64,000 nucleotides of DNA from JAYPWI01 sp038135065 (GTDB taxonomy: Bacteria > Actinomycetota > Acidimicrobiia > Acidimicrobiales > Poriferisodalaceae). Under the pieces are notes generated by a model. It saw nothing but the letters and a program-made list of their open reading frames with translations, searched no databases and had not been told where the DNA came from. Location: assembly GCA_038135065.1 (NCBI GenBank), contig JAYPWI010000007.1:1-64000 (forward strand), read 5' to 3'. This document shows positions 8,188-16,266 of the stretch, piece by piece. How positions within the stretch are numbered: position 1 is the first letter of the stretch; each line of letters opens with the position of its first letter. Made by a program: the position numbers and the translations under genes.

Positions 8188-9813
8188 GTGTCGGGCCACC
8201 GGGTCATCACCACTCCCCAGATTGTCGATCTGATCGCCGTGTTCCGCGATCTGTTGTCTACTCATCGGGAATCGATCAATGCTCTCAACGTGTATCCGGT
8301 CCCCGACGGAGATACCGGTACCAACATGACGCTCACCGTCACGTCGGTGCTCGAAGAACTCGACGGGGTCGACCGTGACGACCGAGCAGCCGTGTGCCAG
8401 GCCATCTCCCACGGTTCGCTCATGGGGGCGCGGGGAAACTCCGGCGTGATCCTGAGTCAGATCCTGCGAGGACTCGCTGCGGGTTTCGCCGATGCGGGCG
8501 ACATCGACGGGCCGGTGGTAGCAGCCGCCCTAGGCGCAGCGAGCGCAGCGGCCGACAGTGCGGTGATGCGCCCGGTGGAGGGGACGATTCTGACCGTGGT
8601 GCGTGAAGCATCCCGCAGCGCTCCCTCGGGTGGAGATTCGCTCGAGGGAGTTCTCGAGGCGGCGCTGCAGGCTGGTCGAATCGCCCTCGACAACACTCCC
8701 ACCCAACTTCCCGTGCTGGCCGAGGCGGGCGTGGTCGATGCGGGCGGTGCCGGTTTCCTGCTGCTGCTCGATGCTGCCCTGCACGTCGTGGCCGACCGAC
8801 CATTGCCTGAGGCCCCCGCTCCGACAGGGCCGTCGGATCGGCCCGACGACCATGGCGTCGGGCACGACCCGACCTCCGACCAGCGCTACGAGGTGATGTT
8901 CCTCCTTGACGCCCCCGATGACGACATCGGGCGGTTCACCGCCGCGTGGGCAGAACTCGGCGACTCGATCGTCGTGGTCGGCGGCGACGGTCTGTGGAAC
9001 TGCCATATCCACACCGACGAGATCGGCCCCTCGATCGAAGCGGCCATCGAGGTCGGTCGTCCTCACCGGATCAGGGTCACTGATCTCGCCGAGGAGGTGG
9101 AGGAGCTGCGACGGGGTCGTGGCGGGAGCCCCGCATCGGCACCCGCGCCTGAGCTGGTGCCATGCGCTGTCGTTGCGGTGTCCCCGGCGCAGGGAATCGC
9201 AGAGATCTTCACCTCCCTCGGAGTGCAGGGACTGGTCACGGGCGGGCAGACCATGAACCCCTCGACTGCCCAGCTCCTCGAGGCTGTCGAGCGCGCCCCG
9301 TCCGAACAGGTGGTGATCCTGCCCAACAACGGGAACATCATTCCCGTCGCCCAGCAGGTGGATGCTCATACAACCAAGACCGTGATCGTCGTGCCGACCC
9401 GCGCGGTTCCCGAGGGGTTCGCAGCCATGTTGGGCTACGACGCCGCACGGACTGCCGAGGAGAACGGGGCGGCCATGACCGAAGTGGCTGGCTCAGTGGT
9501 GGTCGGCGAGGTGACCCAGGCCGTGCGCGGCACGGGTTCGCCGGCGGGGGATGTCCGCGAGGGCGACTGGATCGGACTGGACCGGTCCGGCATCCGGTCG
9601 ATCGCTTCGGACCCGACGAGTGCGGCGACCGGTCTCCTGGCAGAGCTTGTCACCAACGAGCACGAGATCCTGACCGTCGTGGTGGGTCGAGATGCGTCCC
9701 ATGCCGATACATCGAATCTCGAGACGTGGGTGGGTGCGAACCTCGATCATCTCGAGGTCGAGGTTCACCATGGTGGTCAGGAGCACTATCCGTTCCTGTT
9801 CGGTATCGAGTAG
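8188..9813 (+). CDS. DAK2-domain protein, YloV/FakA-like kinase
   Basis: 541 aa. The N-terminal DhaL/DAK2 nucleotide-binding domain (about 8-200) carries NVYPVPDGDTGTNM at 34-47, whose aspartates bind Mg-ADP, plus GARGNSGVILSQILRG and DAGGAGFLLLLDA. The C-terminal part (about 230-541, with GGQTMNPSTAQLLEAVE and VVILPNNGNIIPVAQQ) is the FakA-type second half. In Firmicutes FakA phosphorylates fatty acids held by DegV/FakB partners. No FakB gene is in this window, so the substrate is inferred only. It overlaps recG by 1 nt, the common actinobacterial pairing. Confidence 0.9.
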   Translation: MSGHRVITTPQIVDLIAVFRDLLSTHRESINALNVYPVPDGDTGTNMTLTVTSVLEELDGVDRDDRAAVCQAISHGSLMGARGNSGVILSQILRGLAAGFADAGDIDGPVVAAALGAASAAADSAVMRPVEGTILTVVREASRSAPSGGDSLEGVLEAALQAGRIALDNTPTQLPVLAEAGVVDAGGAGFLLLLDAALHVVADRPLPEAPAPTGPSDRPDDHGVGHDPTSDQRYEVMFLLDAPDDDIGRFTAAWAELGDSIVVVGGDGLWNCHIHTDEIGPSIEAAIEVGRPHRIRVTDLAEEVEELRRGRGGSPASAPAPELVPCAVVAVSPAQGIAEIFTSLGVQGLVTGGQTMNPSTAQLLEAVERAPSEQVVILPNNGNIIPVAQQVDAHTTKTVIVVPTRAVPEGFAAMLGYDAARTAEENGAAMTEVAGSVVVGEVTQAVRGTGSPAGDVREGDWIGLDRSGIRSIASDPTSAATGLLAELVTNEHEILTVVVGRDASHADTSNLETWVGANLDHLEVEVHHGGQEHYPFLFGIE

Positions 9814-12035
9814 TGGTTCCACGGCCGCCCCTCACCCTGGCCGATCTCGATGCCCTCGGTGTCGACAACATCTCGGGGATCGGCGAGCAGCGGCGGGCGG
9901 GTCTCGAGGAAATGAGCATCGCATCGGTCCTGGACCTGCTGACCCATTACCCACGCCGGTACATCGACCGGACCCGAGAGGCTCGGATCTCCGATGTCGT
10001 GGTGGGAGAGGAGGTCATGGTGGTCGGGGAGGTCCATCGGGTGGACGAACGCCGCCTGGGCAACCGACGGCACCTGACCACCGTCGAGGTGACCGACGCG
10101 AGCGGCCGACTCCGTCTCTCGTTCTTCAACCAGCGCTGGCGGGCCAAGCAACTCCAGCCCGGACTGGTGGTCGCCCTGTTCGGCAAGGTCGAGGAGTACC
10201 GGGGATGGCCGCAGATGACCAATCCGGTGGTGGATCTGGTGGGCGACCGCACCGGGATGATCGTGCCGGTGTACCCACAGTCGGCAAAGGCGGGTCTCAT
10301 GACCTGGGACTTCGCACGCTGGACGGCCGAGGCCCTGCGCCGCTGCCGGGATCGCGGCCTCGCTGACCCGCTGCCCACCGAGGTGCTCGACGAACTGGGC
10401 TTGAGCGATCGCGAGTTTGCTCTGAATGGCATCCACCAGCCGGAGTCGATGGCCCATGCGCAGGCTGCCCGCAACCGCCTCGTCTTCGACGAATTGCTCA
10501 GGGTGCAGTTGGTGCTGCGCTGCCGAAAGCTCGAGTTGGAGGCGGCGGCCGTCGGCCTGGCCCACGAGGTCGACGGACCCCTCGTGGGCCCCCGCGGTGG
10601 GGGGCTGGCGGTGGACGTAAACCCAGCCCCAACCCCGCCCCACGGCCCGCAACACCACCACCACCCNNNNNNNNNNGCGCTGCCGTTCGACTTCACCGCT
10701 GCCCAACGCCGGACCATGGCCGAGATCGACCACGACCTCGCCGAGACCCGGCCGATGCATCGCCTGCTGCAGGGTGACGTCGGGGCAGGCAAGACCCTGG
10801 TTGCGTTGCACGCACTTCTCGTTGCCGTCCAGAACGGACACCAAGGTGCTCTGATGGCCCCCACCGAGGTGCTGGCCGAACAACATCATCTGTCGCTCAT
10901 GGACCTGGTCAGCGCTCTGCAGGTTCCCGACGAGCGGACCCTCACGGGAGTTCGCCCCCTGACCGTGGAGCTGTTGACCAATCGCGTCGGGGCGGCCGGT
11001 CGGCGCCGCATCCTGGCGGGCCTCGCCGACGGGTCGATCGACATCGCCGTCGGCACCCACGCCCTGATCCAAGAGGGAGTGGACTTCGCGTCGCTGTCCT
11101 TGGTGGTGGTCGACGAGCAACATCGCTTCGGTGTGGAGCAGCGATCGATCCTGCGCGAGCGAGGTCGACGAGACGGGGCGATGCCGCACCTGCTCGTCAT
11201 GACGGCCACCCCCATCCCCCGTACGGCTGCCATGACGGTCTACGGCGATCTCGATGTCTCCGTCCTCGACGAGTTGCCCCCGGGTCGTACTCCCATCGTC
11301 ACGTCATGGGTGCGATCCCAAGAGCAGGTCGAGCGCATGTGGGAGGGGATCCGCGCCGAGGTGGCCGCTGGCCGCCAGGCCTATGTGGTCTGTCCCCTGA
11401 TCGAGGAGAGCGAGAAGCTCGACGCCCGCTCCGCCGAGCAGACCTTGGAGGAACTGGCAGCAGGGGAACTGGCCGACTGCCGGCTCGGGCTGTTGCACGG
11501 ACGACTCGGCGGCGCGGACAAAGCTGCGACGATGGAGGGGTTCCGCCGGGGCGACGTGGACGTGCTGGTGGCAACCACGGTCGTCGAGGTGGGTGTCGAT
11601 GTCCCGAACGCCACGACCATGGTCATCCTCTCGGCCGATCGCTTCGGGATCGCCCAACTCCATCAGTTGCGGGGTCGGGTAGGCCGGGGGAGCCACGCCT
11701 CACGTTGCTTCCTGGTCTCGGGCGAAGAGGTGTCGGGCGACGGGCAGGCCCGACTCGAGGCCCTCGAAGCCAGCACCGATGGTTTCGCCCTGGCCGAGGT
11801 CGATCTCGACCTTCGGGGGGAGGGGACGATCTTCGACCAACATCAATCGGGCCGTAACGATCTGAAGCTGGCATCGCTCGCCCGCGATCGTCACTGGGTG
11901 GAGCGGGCGCGCAGGGTTGCCCAGCGCCTCGTGGGTCCGGGCGGGGACCTCTCGGCTCACGAGGCACTGCGCGACGAGGTGGTCTGGTTCGCTCAGCGCT
12001 ACGACGAAGGAGCCGACTACCTCCTTCGAGGTTGA
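9813..12035 (+). CDS. recG: ATP-dependent DNA helicase RecG (contains assembly gap)
   Basis: Superfamily-2 helicase that reverses stalled forks and branch-migrates Holliday junctions; 740 codons including the gap. The wedge OB domain lies at about 55-160 (VVGEVHRVDERRLGNRRHL...), Walker A GDVGAGKT at 321-328, motif II DEQH at about 434, the TATPIPRT motif III, and the QxxGRVGRG motif VI (HQLRGRVGRG). The GTG shares a base with the upstream stop (TAGTG). Residues 285-288 are unknown (N run), and the roughly 15 codons before it (PTPPHGPQHHHH) do not look like RecG, so the sequence near the gap is unreliable even though the frame happens to be kept. Confidence 0.95.
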   Translation: MVPRPPLTLADLDALGVDNISGIGEQRRAGLEEMSIASVLDLLTHYPRRYIDRTREARISDVVVGEEVMVVGEVHRVDERRLGNRRHLTTVEVTDASGRLRLSFFNQRWRAKQLQPGLVVALFGKVEEYRGWPQMTNPVVDLVGDRTGMIVPVYPQSAKAGLMTWDFARWTAEALRRCRDRGLADPLPTEVLDELGLSDREFALNGIHQPESMAHAQAARNRLVFDELLRVQLVLRCRKLELEAAAVGLAHEVDGPLVGPRGGGLAVDVNPAPTPPHGPQHHHHXXXXALPFDFTAAQRRTMAEIDHDLAETRPMHRLLQGDVGAGKTLVALHALLVAVQNGHQGALMAPTEVLAEQHHLSLMDLVSALQVPDERTLTGVRPLTVELLTNRVGAAGRRRILAGLADGSIDIAVGTHALIQEGVDFASLSLVVVDEQHRFGVEQRSILRERGRRDGAMPHLLVMTATPIPRTAAMTVYGDLDVSVLDELPPGRTPIVTSWVRSQEQVERMWEGIRAEVAAGRQAYVVCPLIEESEKLDARSAEQTLEELAAGELADCRLGLLHGRLGGADKAATMEGFRRGDVDVLVATTVVEVGVDVPNATTMVILSADRFGIAQLHQLRGRVGRGSHASRCFLVSGEEVSGDGQARLEALEASTDGFALAEVDLDLRGEGTIFDQHQSGRNDLKLASLARDRHWVERARRVAQRLVGPGGDLSAHEALRDEVVWFAQRYDEGADYLLRG
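10667..10676. other. assembly gap (10 N) in recG
   Basis: Ten N bases, a scaffold gap of unstated size. The preceding ~50 bases are unusually C-rich and give low-complexity protein, suggesting poor-quality contig end. Confidence 0.95.
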
Positions 12036-12066
12036 GCCACGAGGCCGTGCCGCAGGGGTCGCCCCC

Positions 12067-12234
12067 TCAGACCAGGTCGTCGTCGGTGAGAACGATGTCC
12101 CACCTGTCGTTGCAGTCGCGACACCGGTAGGCGACCACATCTCCGGGGACGAAGCCCTCGTCGGGATCGGGGTACGAGAGCAGATGGCACTCGCCCCCGC
12201 AATCGACGCAGGTGATGGTGGTCGGCGCGTCCAT
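12067..12234 (-). CDS. 55-aa zinc-ribbon-like microprotein
   Basis: Small acidic protein, 55 aa, beginning MDAPTTITCVDCGGECHLL and containing YRCRDCNDRWDIVL before an acidic DDD end. Two CxxC pairs (Cys9/12 and Cys38/41, with an extra Cys16) form a likely zinc ribbon. GGGGAG lies directly before the ATG. It converges with recG (32-nt gap) and is divergent from rsmD. The even hydrophobic/acidic pattern and the paired cysteines argue that it is a real gene. Role unknown; zinc ribbons of this size often bind nucleic acid or partner proteins. Confidence 0.8.
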   Translation of the reverse strand: MDAPTTITCVDCGGECHLLSYPDPDEGFVPGDVVAYRCRDCNDRWDIVLTDDDLV

Positions 12235-12256
12235 CTCCCCAGTGTGCCGTGACCGC

Positions 12257-12262
12257 TACCGT
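12257..12262 (+). promoter_or_regulatory. -10 box of a leaderless promoter (rsmD)
   Basis: TACCGT, 7 nt before the ATG at 12270. Confidence 0.55.
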
Positions 12263-12269
12263 CGGTGCT

Positions 12270-12794
12270 ATGCGCATCGTCGGGGGCACCCACCGTGGCC
12301 GGGTGATCGCCAGTCCCGTCGGCTCGCAGATCCGACCGACCAGCGACCGGGCTCGTGAGGCCATCTTCAACAGCCTGTTCAGCATCGGGCTCCCAGCGGG
12401 AGCCGTGGTTGTCGACGCATTCGCAGGCACGGGGGCAATGGGCCTGGAGGCGGCCAGTCGGGGAGCCGCCGATGTCGTATTCCTGGAGTCGGACCCGGGG
12501 GCCTGCAGAGCCATCGAACGCAACCTCGCCGAACTCGGCCTACGCGGCACGGTGGTGGTGGGGGACGCGGTGGCCGGTGTCGCTCGCATTGCCAACGCCG
12601 ATCTGGTGCTTGCCGACCCACCGTACGACTTCGACGAATGGGACCGGTTCGTGGGCAACTGCCCGCCGTGCGTGTTGGTCCTGGAGTCTGATCGGGCGGT
12701 CAGCGTCGATCACCTCCCAGGGTGGCGGGTCCTGCGTGAACGTCGCTACGGAGTTGCCGTCGTGACGATGCTGTCGCCCGAGCTCGAGCCCTGA
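12270..12794 (+). CDS. rsmD: 16S rRNA (guanine(966)-N2)-methyltransferase RsmD
   Basis: Methylates G966 of 16S rRNA during 30S assembly, using S-adenosylmethionine. 174 aa, family-typical. MRIVGGTHRGR is the conserved start; the SAM-binding motif VVDAFAGTGAMGLEA is at 47-61; the catalytic DPPY is at 116-119. The ATG at 12270 is the canonical MRIV start; an in-frame GTG at 12249 would only add 7 residues and has no supporting site. It is followed by coaD, the usual rsmD-coaD pair in many bacteria. Confidence 0.95.
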   Translation: MRIVGGTHRGRVIASPVGSQIRPTSDRAREAIFNSLFSIGLPAGAVVVDAFAGTGAMGLEAASRGAADVVFLESDPGACRAIERNLAELGLRGTVVVGDAVAGVARIANADLVLADPPYDFDEWDRFVGNCPPCVLVLESDRAVSVDHLPGWRVLRERRYGVAVVTMLSPELEP

Positions 12795-12868
12795 GCCCGA
12801 GATGACGGCTGGAGTGCACTCCTCGTGCTGGGTACCGTTTGATGCAGACACGCGGTGAAGGAGACAAC

Positions 12869-13348
12869 GTGGTCAAGGCGCTCTACCCCGGCTCGTTCGA
12901 TCCTGTGCACAACGGCCATGTCGACATCCTGACCACGGCGTCGGCCTTGTTCGACGAGGTGATCATCGCGGCGATGCGCAACCCGTCCAAGACCGTGCCG
13001 TTCTTCAGCGACGAGGAGAGGGTGGCCATGCTCACCGAGTCGACCGCCCATCTCGACAACGTCTCGGTCGTGGAGTTCGGAGAACTGGTCATCGATCTCG
13101 CCCGCCGCTTGGAGGTGGACGTCATCGTCAAGGGCCTTCGAAGTGTCGCCGATTTCGACACGGAGATGCAGATGGCACAGATGAATCGATCGGTCGGTGG
13201 GGTCGACACCATGTTCCTACCGGCTCGCAGTGGGATCGACTTCATTGCCTCGAAGTACATACGGGAGATCACCCGTTTCGGAGGGGATTGCTCCCACCTG
13301 GTGCCCGAACCCGTTGCTCGACGGCTCGTCGGAAAGCAGGCGTCATGA
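12869..13348 (+). CDS. coaD: phosphopantetheine adenylyltransferase
   Basis: Penultimate step of coenzyme A synthesis: ATP + 4'-phosphopantetheine to dephospho-CoA. 159 aa. YPGSFDPVHNGHVDI carries the (H/T)xGH nucleotidyl-transferase motif (His14, His17), and the C-terminal signature SSKYIREITRFGGD (written here as IASKYIREI) is present. The GTG at 12869 is preceded by GAAGGAG at 6-7 nt. TACCGT at 12833-12838 may be its own promoter. The stop overlaps the next ATG (ATGA). Confidence 0.97.
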   Translation: MVKALYPGSFDPVHNGHVDILTTASALFDEVIIAAMRNPSKTVPFFSDEERVAMLTESTAHLDNVSVVEFGELVIDLARRLEVDVIVKGLRSVADFDTEMQMAQMNRSVGGVDTMFLPARSGIDFIASKYIREITRFGGDCSHLVPEPVARRLVGKQAS

Positions 13349-13914
13349 GCGAACAGCCGCTGTCGCAGCCGAGTCGGTCCGGTTTGTCCAGCCCGGGTGC
13401 CGAGGCCCTGCTCGGTCGGGCGATCAGCGTGATCGGGGCGGCTCGTCCGATGCCGCTCTCGACGTCGGTGATGATCAGTCGGGACGAGATTCTGGAGTTG
13501 CTCCAGGCCGCTCTCGACGGGCTTCCCGAGGAGTGTCGGGAGGCTCGGTTCCTTCTCCGCGAGCGGGAGGAGTACCTGGCCCGTGCCCGTGCTGACGCAG
13601 AATTGGTGATCGACGAGGCGAGGGCCCGGGTGGCCCAGATGGTGCAAAAGACCGAGGTCTCCAGGGCTGCCGAACGGCGGGCACGGGAAGTGGTCGAGCA
13701 GGCCGAGGCTCGGGCTCGGCGTCGTCAGCACGAGGTCGACGAATACTGCGATCGACACCTCGCCCAGTTCGATGCGGTCCTCGAACAGTTGCATCAGACG
13801 GTGGCGTCGGCACGCGCGAAGCTCCAGCCGCCCCCCGCCCAGATCGCAGACGAGTCGTCCGGGACGGCGGACGAGGGCGCCTCGAGCGCCTTCTTCGACC
13901 AGGACCTGGCGTGA
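13345..13914 (+). CDS. coiled-coil protein, SepIVA/DivIVA-like
   Basis: 189 aa; residues ~75-150 are a long charged coiled coil (EYLARARADAELVIDEARARVAQMVQ and following). It sits between coaD and the DUF177 gene, the place held in mycobacteria by Rv2927c/SepIVA, a DivIVA-related septation factor. By position and shape it is a candidate divisome or membrane-scaffold protein. The N-terminal 40 residues are Ser/Pro-rich and do not show the conserved DivIVA membrane-binding start, so homology is inferred from synteny. Overlaps: ATGA with coaD, GTGA with the next gene. Confidence 0.7.
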   Translation: MSEQPLSQPSRSGLSSPGAEALLGRAISVIGAARPMPLSTSVMISRDEILELLQAALDGLPEECREARFLLREREEYLARARADAELVIDEARARVAQMVQKTEVSRAAERRAREVVEQAEARARRRQHEVDEYCDRHLAQFDAVLEQLHQTVASARAKLQPPPAQIADESSGTADEGASSAFFDQDLA

Positions 13915-14477
13915 GCGGACCCGGAGCTTCCGGGCTGCACGTTCCCATCGAGCGCATCCAGCGGCGCGACCCCGAGCGCAGGTGGAAGGTGGCGGTTCCC
14001 ATCGAGGCGTTGGCGGACGATGGCCCCATGAGGGTGGCCGACGTCACCGTGCAGTCGGGCACCTCCGTAGGCCTCGATCTGGTCATCGACCGGGTGAGCG
14101 AGGGAGTCGAGGTGACGGGTCAGGTGACCTGCCGGTGGGTAGGTCCGTGCTCCCGTTGTCTCGAGCCCGTCCAAGGCGAAGTCACAGCTGTCGTTGAAGA
14201 ACTGTTCACCCCTGTTCCCATCGAGGGGGAGAGTTACCGGCTCGACGAGGATCGGATCGATTTGGGGCCCATGGTCCGTGATGCCGTCCTGTTGGAACTG
14301 CCGATCAGCACGGTGCCCTGCCCCCACGGTGATGGGTGTTCGAACCTACCTCCTCAACTGGCCGTGGTGACCGAGACAGGGGGCGACGAGCGAGATGTCG
14401 AGGACTCCGACCTTGGTGACCCTCGATGGGCCGTGCTCGATCGTCTGCGCGGTGACCTACCCCCCGCAGAGCCCTGA
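13911..14477 (+). CDS. YceD / DUF177 family protein
   Basis: 188 aa. The central core GVEVTGQVTCRWVGPCSRCLEPVQGEVTAVVEELF carries the CxRCL motif of the family, and PMVRDAVLLELPISTVPCPHGDGC the second, cysteine-containing motif; the four cysteines may bind metal. DUF177 proteins are tied by synteny with rpmF to ribosome and fatty-acid genes, and E. coli YceD is needed for 23S rRNA accumulation. The GTG overlaps the previous stop. Followed by rpmF and plsX as in many bacteria. Confidence 0.9.
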   Translation: MSGPGASGLHVPIERIQRRDPERRWKVAVPIEALADDGPMRVADVTVQSGTSVGLDLVIDRVSEGVEVTGQVTCRWVGPCSRCLEPVQGEVTAVVEELFTPVPIEGESYRLDEDRIDLGPMVRDAVLLELPISTVPCPHGDGCSNLPPQLAVVTETGGDERDVEDSDLGDPRWAVLDRLRGDLPPAEP

Positions 14478-14526
14478 CGCGTACCGACGAGCCGGGCTCG
14501 GGTTTCGTAACGGCCACCGGGACCGC

Positions 14527-14532
14527 TAGCAT
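14527..14532 (+). promoter_or_regulatory. -10 box upstream of rpmF leader
   Basis: TAGCAT, 9 nt before a GTG that opens a short reading frame ending on the rpmF start. Confidence 0.5.
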
Positions 14533-14541
14533 CTCTCCACT

Positions 14542-14661
14542 GTGCCGACGTGTCCGGCACGTCCTGCCGCCGTCGGTACCCGGGATCCCGTGCTGGGTCT
14601 CGGTACCGGCGCCGGCCACCGTCTCGAGCCTTCCGGCTCCGTGATTGCCCGAGGACCCTGA
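14542..14661 (+). CDS. putative 39-aa leaderless upstream ORF coupled to rpmF
   Basis: GTG-initiated frame of 39 residues (VPTCPARPAAV... ending VIARGP) that starts 9 nt after the -10 box and ends with TGA sharing its A with the rpmF ATG (TGATG). The peptide has no recognisable domain and is Gly/Pro/Arg-rich. The placement suggests it may control rpmF translation by coupling; it could also be chance in a GC-rich leader. Confidence 0.4.
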   Translation: MPTCPARPAAVGTRDPVLGLGTGAGHRLEPSGSVIARGP

Positions 14662-14840
14662 TGGCTGTCCCCAAGAAGAAGACCTCCAAGTCGAAGACCC
14701 GCAGCCGTAGAGCCGCGGCGTGGAAGCTTCGCCCTGCGCCGCGCAGCACCTGCCCGCGCTGTAGTGCGACCAAGCTCCCTCATCGGGTGTGCGGCAACTG
14801 CGGTTGGTACGCAGGCCGTCAGGCCGTCGAGCTGGACTGA
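14661..14840 (+). CDS. rpmF: 50S ribosomal protein bL32
   Basis: 59-aa ribosomal protein. MAVPKKKTSKSKTRSRRAAAWKL is the standard bL32 opening, and CPRC ... CGNC forms the zinc ribbon (C+ type), so zinc-dependent folding is expected. A weak GAGGA site lies 5 nt upstream. plsX follows 31 nt later, the classical rpmF-plsX link between ribosome and phospholipid synthesis. Confidence 0.97.
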   Translation: MAVPKKKTSKSKTRSRRAAAWKLRPAPRSTCPRCSATKLPHRVCGNCGWYAGRQAVELD

Positions 14841-14871
14841 GGGTCCGGCACCCCCGACAGAGGAGATGGGC

Positions 14872-15871
14872 ATGCTCCCGGTGATCGTCGATGCCATGGG
14901 CGGCGACAATGCTCCTGGCGACATCGTCGTGGGCGCCCTCGAGGCCGCCGAGCGGGGGATCCCTGTGGGGGGCGGGGGGGGGCCCCCCCCGCAGCGGGGC
15001 ACCGGCGCGCGCCCGGTGGTTCCCGCCACCCCGGGGGAGAACAATGGCGNNNNNNNNNNCATCCGAGGTCATCTCAATGGCCGAGGAACCCGGCCGAGCG
15101 GTCCGCACCAAGAAAGATTCGTCCATCGTCCGGGCTGCGGAACTGGTCCGCGACGGCCACGGATCTGCCATGGTGAGTGCTGGTAACACCGGCGCTGTCG
15201 CCGCCGCAGCCTTGCTCCGCATGAAGCGCATCTCCGGGGTGAGTCGGCCTGCCATCGCCACGACGCTTCCTGTTCCCGGCGGCAGGCCCAGGGTGCTGCT
15301 CGACTCGGGAGCGATGGCCGATTGCCAACCGGAGTGGTTGCATGCTTATGCCAGGCTGGGCTCGACCTTCGCCCGGGTTCGTTACGGAATCGACCGCCCG
15401 ACTGTGGGACTCATGTCGATCGGCGAGGAGCCTGAGAAGGGCAACCAACTCGTCAAGGACACGCATGGGCTCCTGGCTGCGGACCCGTCGATCGACTTCG
15501 TCGGCAACATCGAGGGCCGCGACGTGCTGTCCGGGCCCGCCGACGTGGTGGTCACCGATGGGTTCACGGGCAATGTGGTGCTCAAGACCCTGGAGGGGAC
15601 CGTCTCGTTCCTGGTCCAGCAGATCATCGGTGCGCTGACCGCTCCGGGTGCCGGTGACGCTGGGACCACGGCCCTCGGTTTGTTGGCCCCGCTGGCTGCC
15701 GAGATGGACCCGGACGCCATCGGTGGGGCGATGCTGCTGGGCGTGAACGGGGTGTGCATCATCGGTCACGGCTCCTCGGGGCCCACTGCGATTGCCAATG
15801 CGGTGTCGGTGGCTCACGACATGGTGGAAGGTCGCCTCGTATCCCATCTTGCTGTTGCGATGTCCGCATGA
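14872..15871 (+). CDS. plsX: phosphate acyltransferase PlsX (frame broken by assembly gap)
   Basis: Makes acyl-phosphate from acyl-ACP for phosphatidic acid synthesis; peripheral membrane enzyme. The N-terminal piece MLPVIVDAMGGDNAPGDIVVGALEAAERGIPV is correct PlsX; after it comes G/C-run junk and ten N. The downstream piece resumes in another frame at SEVISMAEEPGRAVRTKKDSSIVRAAELV and runs normally through MVSAGNTGAVAAAALLRMKRI, GNIEGRDVLSGPADVVVTDGFTGNV and LLGVNGVCIIGHGSS to the stop. Some 20-30 residues are missing or wrong by comparison with family length. The ATG at 14872 has GAGGAG 6 nt upstream. The break is an assembly artefact, not a pseudogene. Confidence 0.9.
15050..15059. other. 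assembly gap (10 N) in plsX
   Basis: Ten N bases preceded by a G-run then C-run stretch (about 14967-14992), an implausible coding sequence; the real sequence is lost here. Confidence 0.95.
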
Positions 15872-15939
15872 ACCACGGATTGTGGTCAGGACCAGGGTTT
15901 TCGCGCTTCCAGTAGCCGGGGGACGGGGCTCGGCAACGC

Positions 15940-15945
15940 TACGAT
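15940..15945 (+). promoter_or_regulatory. -10 box of acpP
   Basis: TACGAT 29 nt before the GTG at 15975, leaving room for the TTGGAGG ribosome site at 15964-15970. Confidence 0.45.
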
Positions 15946-15974
15946 GAAGGCTCGACCCGTCTGTTGGAGGTGTG

Positions 15975-16265
15975 GTGCCCGCAGAAACCCACATGGAACA
16001 GGGACAGCCCGACCGAGCTGCCGTTCTGGCCCTGATCCGCGAGCAACTCGCCGACATCCTCGAGATCGAGCCGGGCGCCGTGAGTGAGTCGGCCTCGTTC
16101 GTCGACGATCTGGAGGCCGACTCCCTGGCCATCATCGAGTTGGTGGAGGGTCTCGAAGAGGAGTTGTCCGAGCGCACGGTCGGGTTCCGCATCGCCGACG
16201 ACGACCTCGAGGATCTCAAGACGGTTCGAGACGCGGTCGACTACATCATGTCCCGACTCGGCTGA
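15975..16265 (+). CDS. acpP: acyl carrier protein
   Basis: Carries acyl chains on a 4'-phosphopantetheine arm during fatty-acid synthesis. 96 aa, with an extra ~15-residue N-terminus. The prosthetic-group site is Ser50 in LEADSLAIIELVEGLEEEL; the acidic helix II that docks partner enzymes follows. TTGGAGG is 4 nt from the GTG at 15975; a GTG at 15972 and an ATG at 15993 are alternatives. Set between plsX and rnc, as in many genomes. Confidence 0.95.
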   Translation: MPAETHMEQGQPDRAAVLALIREQLADILEIEPGAVSESASFVDDLEADSLAIIELVEGLEEELSERTVGFRIADDDLEDLKTVRDAVDYIMSRLG

Positions 16266-16266
16266 C

